Part shown: in pieces, positions 8,674 to 16,153 of the stretch
Numbering within the stretch: the stretch's first letter is position 1
How the letters are laid out: each line of letters begins with the position of its first letter
Assembly: GCF_008641105.1 (NCBI RefSeq)
Contig: NZ_VTTI01000006.1
Span: 290,581 to 354,580, forward strand
Direction of reading: 5' to 3'
DNA length: 64,000 bases
Origin: Halopseudomonas salina
GTDB lineage: Bacteria; Pseudomonadota; Gammaproteobacteria; Pseudomonadales; Pseudomonadaceae
Made by a program: the position numbers and the translations under genes
The notes under the pieces: generated by a model
What the model saw: only the letters and a program-made list of their open reading frames with translations
The model's database searches: none
What the model was told of the DNA's origin: nothing

Positions 8674-9329
8674 TGCATGCGGCAGATCAGATGACGGTAC
8701 CCGCCTGGGTCCAGGCAGGCTCCATGGATACGCTGCTCGAGATCTTCCGCGACGAGATCAATCTGGCGGTATGGCAACGACCGCTGGCGACATCAGTGGA
8801 GCGCTTTTCCGACGCTCTGCTGCAGTGTGGTGGCCAGTTGGCCGAATCCCACACCCTGGATGTCATTACCGATGACTCGGGTAATTGTGCTGTGCGCATG
8901 CCGCGCCTGGCAGGGGCCATGAGTCATCTTGAGGGCTATGCCGACTTTGTTGCCGATGTGGCCCATCTGGTGGACGCTTTCGCCTGTCTGGTGGACGCGC
9001 AGATTATCGGCTTGCGCCTGCGCTCCCTTGAGCAGGCCATGTGCCCGCGCTGGCATGTCGATCATGTGCCGGTGCGGCTGGTGACTTCCTACGCAGGGCC
9101 GGGATCGGAGTGGTTGGCCGAAGGGCAGTTGCCGCGCGAGCATCTGGGCGGCCCGGGTATAGATCGCTACGCTCGGCATGTACACGGCCAGGCCCTGGGA
9201 GTCGGGGAGGTGGCGTTGCTCAAGGGGGAGCGCTGGCAGGGTAATACGGGTCGGGGCCTGATTCATCGTTCACCAGGCGTGCGGCAGGGCGAACGCCGCC
9301 TGCTGTTGACGCTGGACTGGCTGAAGTAA
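8673..9329 (+). CDS. DUF1826 domain-containing protein
   Basis: 218 residues, soluble, no signal peptide. It contains a Cys/His-bearing stretch MCPRWHVDHVPVRLVTSYAGPGSEWL (about 124-150) and a C-terminal GLIHRSPGVRQGERRLLLTLDW, matching my recollection of DUF1826 proteins, which commonly sit beside COG0523 GTPases in pseudomonads. The ordered His and Arg residues (HVDHVPVR, HRSP) resemble a cupin-like or oxygenase-like metal site, but that is speculative. Its ATG overlaps the upstream stop (TGATG), so the two are co-translated. Confidence 0.75.
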   Translation: MHAADQMTVPAWVQAGSMDTLLEIFRDEINLAVWQRPLATSVERFSDALLQCGGQLAESHTLDVITDDSGNCAVRMPRLAGAMSHLEGYADFVADVAHLVDAFACLVDAQIIGLRLRSLEQAMCPRWHVDHVPVRLVTSYAGPGSEWLAEGQLPREHLGGPGIDRYARHVHGQALGVGEVALLKGERWQGNTGRGLIHRSPGVRQGERRLLLTLDWLK

Positions 9330-9455
9330 GCCAGGCGATTGCGCCAGTCATGAGACTGGTGTGGGGGCCGGGCTGGGCCTGTCTGAGTCCACAAATCGCT
9401 GACATCCGGGCGCTGGCCCTCTAGAATGCCGCTTTAAACAAAAGAGCCGCCCCCG

Positions 9456-10334
9456 ATGCAGTTGCTACCCTGGAGTCACAATACCCGCGCCGGTTTTACT
9501 CTGAGAGGCTGGCATTCGCCGCCCTCCGGCAAGCCCCTGTTGCACTTCCTGCATGGCAACGGCTTCTGCACTCGCAGCTATGAGCTGATGCTCGAGCACC
9601 TGGCCGCGGATTTCGATCTGTGGTTATGCGATCTGCAAGGCCACGGGGAAAGCGACCATGGAGGGCGTTTTCTGGGCTGGAATCGGAATGCCGAGCTCGC
9701 TCTCGAGGCATTCTCAGCCGGCCGTGAGCGCTTTGGTGCGGTAGAGGCTTACGCGTGCGGACACAGCTTCGGCGGTGTTCTGACCAGCCTGATTCTGGCG
9801 GGTCATCCTGATGTGTTCCGCCGTGCGGTCCTGCTTGATCCGGTCCTGTTTCCTGTGTCCCTGATCGGGCTGCGTACCAGCCTGAGCCTGCTTGGCATGC
9901 GCCGCAATCCCATGGCCGATAGCGCGCGAGCCCGCCGTCACCATTGGCCGGACCGCGAGGCGGCCTACGCCGCACTGCATGGTCGTGGCATTTTCAGGGG
10001 CTGGGAGGAGGCTGCTTTTCGCGCCCACATCGATCACGCATTGAAAGACCATGACGAGCTTGGCGTCGAATTGAAATGCCGGCCCTCCCGCGAGGCCGAG
10101 GTGTTCGAGAGCATGCCTGAGCGCCTCTGGCCAGCGCTGAAACGCATCCGCACCGATACCCTGCTGATTCACGGTGAAAACACCTATCCGTTCGTTCTCC
10201 AGTCCGCTCGCAAGCTGGCTGCAAGCAACGCCCGGGTGACTTCACGTGCGACCCCGGGCGGCCACTGTTTCATGCAGGAGCACTCGGTTACAGCGGCGCA
10301 GCAGGTGAAGGCCTTTCTGCTTTCCAGTAATTAG
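9456..10334 (+). CDS. Alpha/beta-fold hydrolase
   Basis: 292 residues. Oxyanion region LHFLHGNGFCTRSYE near residue 30, nucleophile elbow GHSFGG at about 104-109 (Ser), and a terminal GGHCFMQEH supplying the His. The family covers esterases, lipases and related enzymes; the substrate cannot be told from sequence. It ends four bases inside the convergent antiporter gene. An upstream tract without a terminator separates it from the DUF1826 gene by 126 bases. Confidence 0.82.
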   Translation: MQLLPWSHNTRAGFTLRGWHSPPSGKPLLHFLHGNGFCTRSYELMLEHLAADFDLWLCDLQGHGESDHGGRFLGWNRNAELALEAFSAGRERFGAVEAYACGHSFGGVLTSLILAGHPDVFRRAVLLDPVLFPVSLIGLRTSLSLLGMRRNPMADSARARRHHWPDREAAYAALHGRGIFRGWEEAAFRAHIDHALKDHDELGVELKCRPSREAEVFESMPERLWPALKRIRTDTLLIHGENTYPFVLQSARKLAASNARVTSRATPGGHCFMQEHSVTAAQQVKAFLLSSN

Positions 10335-11941
10335 TTTTGTTGGTCTTGCGGCGCTGGCTGACGGCTGATGATGGCGCGATTCACCTGCTCGGCCAGGCCG
10401 TTGCCTGCTTCGCTCATCGTCAGGTAGGCCAGGTCTGCCCCCGCTTCCAGAATGCGCTCGGCAATGTCTTCGTACATGGCGTGGGAAACGATCAGGCCTT
10501 TGAAACCACGGCTGCGCAGCTTCTGCACCGCGATGGTCTTGGCTTCGGCGTCGTTCATTGCCAACACCACAGAATGCACCTGGGGCATCTGCAAGCTTTG
10601 CCAGAACACCTGGTCCTCGGCATCGGCAAAAAGCGCCTGCCGTCCGGCAGCAATGCTTGCTTCTATGGCTACCGGGTCAGAATCCAGGCCTACTACCCGG
10701 TAGCCCTTGGTTGCGAGGCTATCGTATGCCGCGCGGCCGGTCCGGCCCTGGCCCATGATCAGGATTTCAGCGTCACCCAGCGATAGTGGCTGTTCGTCAG
10801 GATGTCGGATGTCCCGCTCGAATGGGATCAAGCGATTGGCCAGACGCTCGTAAAGCGGGTGCGCAAATCGATTGATGGGGGCGGAAAAAATGAACGACAG
10901 CGATACGGTTATCGCCAGAGGAATCAACCATTCGGGTAGGACCACGCTGGCAACAATCAGGCCAAACTCGCTGTAGTTGGTCAGGCTCACGCTGCTGAGA
11001 AAGGCGCTGCGCGCACGCAGCTTGAAGAGCAGAAACAGGAAAAAGAACAATACGCCCTTGAGCGGCAGCACCACGGCCATCACCAGGGCAAAGATAATGG
11101 CATCCGCGTCGGGCAGCCCGCCTATACCGATTTGCAAAAAGAAACCGACCAGGAATACTTCTTTCAGACTCCACAGTGATTGCGACAACTCGCCGGCACG
11201 TTTGTGGTTGGCCAGCATGGCACCAAAAGCCAGGGCGCCCAGCTCCGAACTCAACCCGACAGATTCAAAACCCACGCCACCAATAACCAGCGCAAGGAAC
11301 AGGCCCAGCAGCACCAGCAGCTCTTCGTGACCACACATATCCAGCAAACGATAGAGCAGGGGTTTGAGCAGTGGTATCGCAAATACCAGAAGCGCCCAGG
11401 CGGAGGGGGAAGTGCCGCTGGCGATACTGATGACCAACAGGGCGATCAGGTCCTGCATGATCAGCACGCCTATAGCCACGCGGCCGTGAAAGGCCCGCAA
11501 CTCGCGCTTGCTCTCCAATACCTTGGCGGCAAGTACGGTACTGGAGAATGACAGTGCGACGGCCAGCAGAATCGATTCGCGCATACTGATGTCCAGCAGC
11601 ACCAGAATGCCGGGCAGAAAAATGACCGTTGATAACACGAAATGGATCAGGCTGCCGCCGATCACCTCTGGGCGTACCAGGTTCTTGAGCTTGAGCTTCA
11701 GGCCGACGGTAAAGAGCAGCAGCAGAACGCCCAGATGGGCAATGTGGGCCAGAATATAACTGTCCTGGGGGCCAACGCCGAAGGTATCGCCGAAAGCTGC
11801 CAGCGCAAAACCTGCCGCAAGGTAGCCAATCAGGGGTGGTAGTCCCACCTGACGCATGATCAGACCGAGGATGAAGGCAAAGGCGATCCAGACAGCTTCG
11901 ATCAAAATGGAATTCCCGTTCTTTGTATTGTAAACCGCCAT
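10331..11941 (-). CDS. KefB/YbaL-type monovalent cation:proton antiporter with TrkA-N domain
   Basis: 536 residues. About twelve transmembrane helices form a Na/H exchanger-type domain (about 15-390; VGLPPLIGYLAAGF, FSSTVLAAKVLESK, FGAMLANHKRAGELSQSL), followed by a Rossmann TrkA-N/RCK domain (about 400-520) with the nucleotide loop GQGRTG. This is the architecture of K+ efflux antiporters of the CPA2 family. The N-terminus is uncertain: no good ribosome binding site precedes the ATG at 11941, and a TTG about 12 codons inside (MIEAVWIAFAF) is an alternative. Potassium as substrate is inferred from the family. Confidence 0.85.
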   Translation of the reverse strand: MAVYNTKNGNSILIEAVWIAFAFILGLIMRQVGLPPLIGYLAAGFALAAFGDTFGVGPQDSYILAHIAHLGVLLLLFTVGLKLKLKNLVRPEVIGGSLIHFVLSTVIFLPGILVLLDISMRESILLAVALSFSSTVLAAKVLESKRELRAFHGRVAIGVLIMQDLIALLVISIASGTSPSAWALLVFAIPLLKPLLYRLLDMCGHEELLVLLGLFLALVIGGVGFESVGLSSELGALAFGAMLANHKRAGELSQSLWSLKEVFLVGFFLQIGIGGLPDADAIIFALVMAVVLPLKGVLFFFLFLLFKLRARSAFLSSVSLTNYSEFGLIVASVVLPEWLIPLAITVSLSFIFSAPINRFAHPLYERLANRLIPFERDIRHPDEQPLSLGDAEILIMGQGRTGRAAYDSLATKGYRVVGLDSDPVAIEASIAAGRQALFADAEDQVFWQSLQMPQVHSVVLAMNDAEAKTIAVQKLRSRGFKGLIVSHAMYEDIAERILEAGADLAYLTMSEAGNGLAEQVNRAIISRQPAPQDQQN

Positions 11942-11985
11942 TCTAGGGGCGGGGCCTGGCAGGGGCTAGGGATCAGCCATAAAAA

Positions 11986-12010
11986 AAGCTGCAAGGTGTG
12001 CTTGCAGCTT
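11986..12010 (-). terminator. Terminator of the ectABC-ask operon (possibly bidirectional)
   Basis: Perfect 10-bp inverted repeat AAGCTGCAAG / CTTGCAGCTT with a 5-base loop. Read leftward it is followed by seven T residues (complement of 11981-11987), a classic intrinsic terminator 75 bases after the ask stop. Read rightward only a short TCT tail follows, so activity is mainly on the minus strand. Confidence 0.85.
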
Positions 12011-12045
12011 TCTCTGGGTCGCTTGCCGTATTGCTCAGGCGGCTA

Positions 12046-12092
12046 TTTCACGCGACATTTCATGCGACTGTTTCACGCGACATTTCATGCGA
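12046..12092. repeat. Tandem 22-bp duplication at the 3' end of ask
   Basis: A 22-base sequence occurs at 12046-12067 and identically at 12071-12092, separated by three bases. Each copy itself consists of two near-identical 12-base halves, so the element reads as four units of roughly TCGCRTGAAAYR on the minus strand. The first-transcribed copy covers the last codons and TGA stop of the aspartate kinase gene; the other lies just beyond it. Confidence 0.8.
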
Positions 12093-13515
12093 TAGCTATT
12101 ACATCGCCGTGGTTTTCGGGCTCGATGAGCGCGCGGTGCAAGGCAGCCACTGCAGCGTCGTAATCATCTTCATTGATAATACACTGCATTTCCACCTGGC
12201 GGATCGACTGGTGGATTGCCTGAATGCTGATATCGGCTGCGGCCAGCGCAGCGACCGTCTTGGCCAGAATACCTTTTACCTTCAGGTCCGAGCCGATCGC
12301 GGAGACGATGGCAATATTATGCACGTGCACTTCCGCCATGGGGTACTTCTCTTCGATCAGGCGTGCAGCGCGATTGATCATCTTCCGGGAACCGGACGCG
12401 TAGTAGGTGATGCTGTTGGCATCGGAATCCTTGTTAACTACATACAGCTTGAGCTGTTTGAGTAGCTTGGTTATCTCGATGTCATAGGCCACATCGCCCA
12501 GCATTTCCTGGTCGAATACCTCAAGACCAAAGACGTCCTTGCGACCGGCGATAATCTCTACGCAGGGCTTTTCGCTGCAATAATCCTGGCTGATCAAGGT
12601 GCCCGCATGATCCGGCTCGAAGGCATTCTTGATGCGTAGCTGTATGCCCGCGCGACGCAATGTACGTGCCGCCTTGGGATGGATTGCTTCCATGCCGAGA
12701 TTGGACAACTGATCGGCTACGTCATAATTGGTGCGGCCTATGGTGACCACATTGTCCAACCCAACCAGGTTCGGATCGGCACTGGAAAGGTGATATTCCT
12801 TGTGGATCACCGCTTCGCGAGCGCTGGTTGTGGCAGCAATCTGGGCGAAAGTGATTTCACTGTAGCCGCGGTCGAAAGTATTCATCTGACCTTCACTGCA
12901 GTGGGTATAGCCTGTGGCTACCACCAGCTCCTTGCTCAGGTCGATCCCGGCAAAGCTGTCCTTGATCATTTCCAGAAACGGTTTGGGTTCTGCCTGGTTC
13001 CAGCCCGTGAGGTCGACCAGGCGGGCGTTGACGCCATACTTCTTCAGGGCCAGGACTGTATTGAAAGCACTGTGTGCTTCGCCCAGTGAAGCCAGCATCT
13101 CGCGCACCTTCATCAGATGCTCGGTGAGCTGAAAGTGGCCATAGGTGCACAGTTGCTGCAGGCTGAGCATGCAGTCACGAACGTCACCTATGCGGCCTTC
13201 AATAAAGCGATCAGCTGCCTGACGCTCATATTCACCGCTGAACAGTTCGGCGTTCTTGGCCTGCATGCTGACCAGTACCGCATCAAGCGCGTCCAGCCAG
13301 GCATCTTCGTTCTGTGCGTCGGCAAAACGCTCGTAGACGCCGGGCTCACCGGATTTTTTGTGTTCCAGCAGCAAGTTGGTCATGCCACCGTAAGCGGAAA
13401 CCACAAAGACGCGATTATACAGCTCGCTTTTCTTGCGGTCGCCAATGAAAAGGGTGTCGAGTACTTCATCAAAGCGGCTCATCGAGGTGCCGCCGATTTT
13501 TTCTACTGTATGCAT
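12085..13515 (-). CDS. ask: Ectoine-specific aspartate kinase Ask_Ect
   Basis: 476 residues from the ATG at 13515 (MHTVEKIGGTSM), preferred over one three codons earlier because GAG lies just upstream. It has the aspartokinase catalytic motif VEKIGGTSM, the GYTHCSEGQMNTFDRGYSE core and two C-terminal ACT-like segments (about 330-470, VHNIAIVSAIGSDLKVKG; ADISIQAIHQSIRQVEMQCII). Kinases embedded in ectoine clusters form a distinct subfamily thought to be insensitive to normal threonine/lysine feedback. Fourth gene of ectABC-ask, 128 bases after ectC. Makes aspartyl phosphate, the first step toward ectoine. Confidence 0.93.
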   Translation of the reverse strand: MHTVEKIGGTSMSRFDEVLDTLFIGDRKKSELYNRVFVVSAYGGMTNLLLEHKKSGEPGVYERFADAQNEDAWLDALDAVLVSMQAKNAELFSGEYERQAADRFIEGRIGDVRDCMLSLQQLCTYGHFQLTEHLMKVREMLASLGEAHSAFNTVLALKKYGVNARLVDLTGWNQAEPKPFLEMIKDSFAGIDLSKELVVATGYTHCSEGQMNTFDRGYSEITFAQIAATTSAREAVIHKEYHLSSADPNLVGLDNVVTIGRTNYDVADQLSNLGMEAIHPKAARTLRRAGIQLRIKNAFEPDHAGTLISQDYCSEKPCVEIIAGRKDVFGLEVFDQEMLGDVAYDIEITKLLKQLKLYVVNKDSDANSITYYASGSRKMINRAARLIEEKYPMAEVHVHNIAIVSAIGSDLKVKGILAKTVAALAAADISIQAIHQSIRQVEMQCIINEDDYDAAVAALHRALIEPENHGDVIAIA

Positions 13516-13643
13516 AATTCTCATTTTGCGTTGGTGAATGTTGCTCGCATCCCTCGCGGGTGCGGGTGACTTCTTACCAACGGCTTCAGCCGTCGCTGCC
13601 GGCGCAGACGCATAGTCGGTGCGCCTTTGCCGGCGGCGGGCAA

Positions 13644-14042
13644 TCAGCCAGAAACGCTATCATCAACCGGATAGACGCCATCCTTGTCGTGCACTTCCTT
13701 GCCGCTCAAAGGCGGATTGAATACGCAGGCCATTTTCATGTCGGTCTTGCCGCCACGCAGCCAGTGCTCATCGTTCTTGTCGAGAATGTAGAGCACGCCT
13801 GGCTCGATCTTGTAGACCTTGCCATCCGAGATAGTTTCGATCTCGCCGTCACCACTCATGCAGTACACCGACTCAAGGTGGTTCTTGTACCAGATGTGCG
13901 TCGTGGTACCGGCATAGATGGTAGTGATGTGAAAGGAAAAGCCCATATTGTCGTCTTTCAACAACATGCGGGTGCTTTCCCAGTTATCCGACTTGACCCG
14001 GCGATCCGAGGCTTCGCAATCCTTCAGTGTACGTACGATCAT
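13644..14042 (-). CDS. ectC: L-ectoine synthase EctC
   Basis: 132-residue cupin that cyclises N-gamma-acetyl-diaminobutyrate to ectoine with loss of water. The N-terminal [16 protein letters not shown] and the cupin core [32 protein letters not shown], plus the C-terminal [21 protein letters not shown], are near-invariant EctC features; Glu (in HLESVY), Tyr and His residues of the metal site are present. Starts 12 bases after ectB on the same strand. No ectD (hydroxylase) or ectR follows within the window. Confidence 0.97.
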   Translation of the reverse strand: MIVRTLKDCEASDRRVKSDNWESTRMLLKDDNMGFSFHITTIYAGTTTHIWYKNHLESVYCMSGDGEIETISDGKVYKIEPGVLYILDKNDEHWLRGGKTDMKMACVFNPPLSGKEVHDKDGVYPVDDSVSG

Positions 14043-14054
14043 ATTCCGTTCTCC

Positions 14055-15341
14055 TCAAGATGCCTGTTCGGCAGTGTCTTCGTTCATGACTTTCGCAAAT
14101 GCTGCTTCGAGAATCGTCATGGCTTGGTCGATCTGTTGTTCGGTGATAACTAGCGGGGCGAGGCACTTGACTACCTGGCTGTGATTGCCGCTCGTTTCAA
14201 TTACCAGGCCATGCTGGAATGCTTCGCGGCAGATTGCTGATGCAATCTCACCGTTGGGGCAGCTGATGCCGACCATCATGCCGCGACCCTTGACGAACAA
14301 GGAATCGGGGCCGTGCTTGCGGACGATCTTCTGCATCCGTTCCTTGACCATTTTGCCCTTGGCCTGGACGCTCTTGGCGAACTCGTCAGTGGTCCAGAAG
14401 TGCTCCATGGCGGCAGCTGCGGTGACGAAGGCCAGGTTGTTGCCTCTAAAGGTACCGTTGTGCTCGCCCGGTTCCCACTGGTCCAGCTCCCGACGCATTA
14501 CCACAACCGCAAAGGGCAGACCGTAGCCGCTCAGCGATTTGGACAGGGTAATAATGTCTGGCTGAATGCCCATGCCCTCAAAGCTGAAGAAAGTACCAGT
14601 ACGGCCACAGCCAGCCTGGATGTCATCGGCAATCAGCAGCATGCCGTGCTTCTTGCATAGCTTCTGCAGTTTGCGCATCCATTCGGCTGATGCGGTATTC
14701 AGACCGCCTTCACCCTGGACCACTTCCACAATAACGGCAGCGGGCTTGTCGATGCCGCTGCTGGGGTCGCTCAACAGTTTGTCCATCATCGAGATGGTGT
14801 TCACGCCTTCACCGAAGTAGTTGGCATAGGGCATGCGGCTGACGTCGGTCAGCGGGACGCCTGCGGCACCACGGTGATGCTGGTTGCCGGTCACGGCCAG
14901 TGCGCCAACGGTAACGCCGTGGAAGCCATTGGTGAAGCTGATGACGTTATTACGGCCAGTTACCTTGCGGGCGAGCTTCAGCGCGGCTTCTACCGAGTTG
15001 GTACCGGTAGGGCCGCTGAACTGGGTCACGTAGTCACCGAAACCGCGCGGCTCGAGAATGATCCGATGAAACGCCTCGAGGAAGGTCTCCTTGGCACCTG
15101 AATACATGTCCAGACCGTGGGTGATGCCGTCGTCGGAAATATAGTCAATCAGGGCCTTTTTCAGAACCGGGTGGTTGTGGCCGTAATTCAGCGTGCCGGC
15201 GCCGGCTAGAAAGTCAATATAGTGCTTGCCTTCGCTGGTGATCAGTTCCGCGCCGCGCGCCTGTTTGAACAGGACGGGGAAGGAACGGCAATAGCTGCGG
15301 ATGCCGGACTCATGTTTTTCGAATTGTTCGAAGTTGCTCAT
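14055..15341 (-). CDS. ectB: Diaminobutyrate-2-oxoglutarate transaminase EctB
   Basis: 428 residues from the ATG at 15341, which has GGAGA at a proper distance; an upstream ATG six codons earlier lacks one. Class III PLP aminotransferase: QFSGPTGTNSVEAALKLARKVTGR near residue 100, IADDIQAGCGRTGTFFSFE with the cofactor-binding Asp, and TLSKSLSGYGLPFAVV with the PLP lysine (about residue 267). Converts aspartate semialdehyde to L-2,4-diaminobutyrate, using glutamate. Sits between ectA and ectC with gaps of 22 and 12 bases. Confidence 0.97.
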   Translation of the reverse strand: MSNFEQFEKHESGIRSYCRSFPVLFKQARGAELITSEGKHYIDFLAGAGTLNYGHNHPVLKKALIDYISDDGITHGLDMYSGAKETFLEAFHRIILEPRGFGDYVTQFSGPTGTNSVEAALKLARKVTGRNNVISFTNGFHGVTVGALAVTGNQHHRGAAGVPLTDVSRMPYANYFGEGVNTISMMDKLLSDPSSGIDKPAAVIVEVVQGEGGLNTASAEWMRKLQKLCKKHGMLLIADDIQAGCGRTGTFFSFEGMGIQPDIITLSKSLSGYGLPFAVVVMRRELDQWEPGEHNGTFRGNNLAFVTAAAAMEHFWTTDEFAKSVQAKGKMVKERMQKIVRKHGPDSLFVKGRGMMVGISCPNGEIASAICREAFQHGLVIETSGNHSQVVKCLAPLVITEQQIDQAMTILEAAFAKVMNEDTAEQAS

Positions 15342-15363
15342 GGTATCTCCTGATATCAAATTC

Positions 15364-15870
15364 TTAGGCAGTCGTTATTGCAAAAGGTCCTGCGCGGTAG
15401 AGCACTTCATCGTCATGGTGACCGTTGAAATGCGTTGCGCTGGAAAAGAGAACACTGGTTTCGTACTCGGCACCGAGTTCACGGAAGGCTTTCTTGAACA
15501 GCGCTTCGGATCCTTCGTTGCCGGGTGAAATAGTGGTTTCAATATGGTCAACACCTTCGGCTGCGACGCGCTTGACCAGCGTCATAAGCATCTTGAGCGC
15601 CAGGCCCTGGCCACGCATGCGGCTATCTACAGCAACCTGCCAGACAAAAAGCGTGTTGGACCGGGCCGGGGGACGATAGCCGGAAATGAATCCGACCAGA
15701 TCTCCCTCGTCGGTGAGTGCGGCGATGGCGGTATCGCGAAAATCGCTGCACTGCAGCAGGTTGCAGTAAACCGAATTGGTGTCCAGCGGCTTACAGCGCT
15801 CCACTAATTCGTTCAGGGCAAAGCCGTCTGTGGCCTCTGGTTTTCTAAGTGTTACGGGTGTCTGCGTCAT
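15364..15870 (-). CDS. ectA: L-2,4-diaminobutyrate acetyltransferase EctA
   Basis: 168 residues from the ATG at 15870 (MTQTPVTLRKPEATDG), preceded by GGA. A longer frame reaches an ATG at 15915, but that overlaps a possible promoter and has no ribosome binding site. GNAT fold: SVYCNLLQCSDFRDTAIAAL, then acetyl-CoA-binding VDSRMRGQGLALKML, then HIETTISPGNEGSEALFKKAFRELG, all typical EctA. Acetylates the gamma-amino group of diaminobutyrate. First gene of the ectoine operon, divergent from a diguanylate cyclase gene. Confidence 0.95.
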   Translation of the reverse strand: MTQTPVTLRKPEATDGFALNELVERCKPLDTNSVYCNLLQCSDFRDTAIAALTDEGDLVGFISGYRPPARSNTLFVWQVAVDSRMRGQGLALKMLMTLVKRVAAEGVDHIETTISPGNEGSEALFKKAFRELGAEYETSVLFSSATHFNGHHDDEVLYRAGPFAITTA

Positions 15871-15904
15871 GGGTGTCCAATATTTACGTGTAAATACTTT
15901 ATAC

Positions 15905-15934
15905 ATGATAAACATATATGAAAAATTATCTCAA
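15905..15934 (-). promoter_or_regulatory. Possible sigma-70-like promoter of the ect operon
   Basis: On the minus strand TTGAGA (complement of 15929-15934) is followed after 17-18 bases by TTATCA/TATCAT (15905-15911). Transcription would begin near 15898, about 28 bases before the preferred ectA start. The region is AT-rich so chance matches are likely; osmotic or RpoS control cannot be read from it. Confidence 0.35.
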
Positions 15935-16153
15935 CCCGCTGTTAAAGGCACGTACAGGGCAGGTTCCTTGCTCATATAATATTTATAGCTGTTAAATAGA
16001 TTCGTCATATTTGTATGCATGGCGGCATGAGTCAAGGGCTGCAGCCGGTTCTTCCGGGGTCGTTGTGAGCGGGTAAACCGGGTGCTCACGGTCGTATTTG
16101 ACCCCCTCGCGCAGGTATAATTCGATAAATTCAAAGGCCAAATGAAGGATTCC

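Noticed and set aside
13560..14153. 197-codon open frame opposite ectC and others on the wrong strand of strong genes
   Set aside because: These are long antisense frames caused by GC-rich codon use over clear genes (ectC, speA, fliM and so on). None has a recognisable protein family or a ribosome binding site.
15871..15915. Longer EctA start at 15915
   Set aside because: The 15 additional codons overlap a possible -10 element and have no ribosome binding site, while the ATG at 15870 has GGA upstream. Kept as an alternative only.
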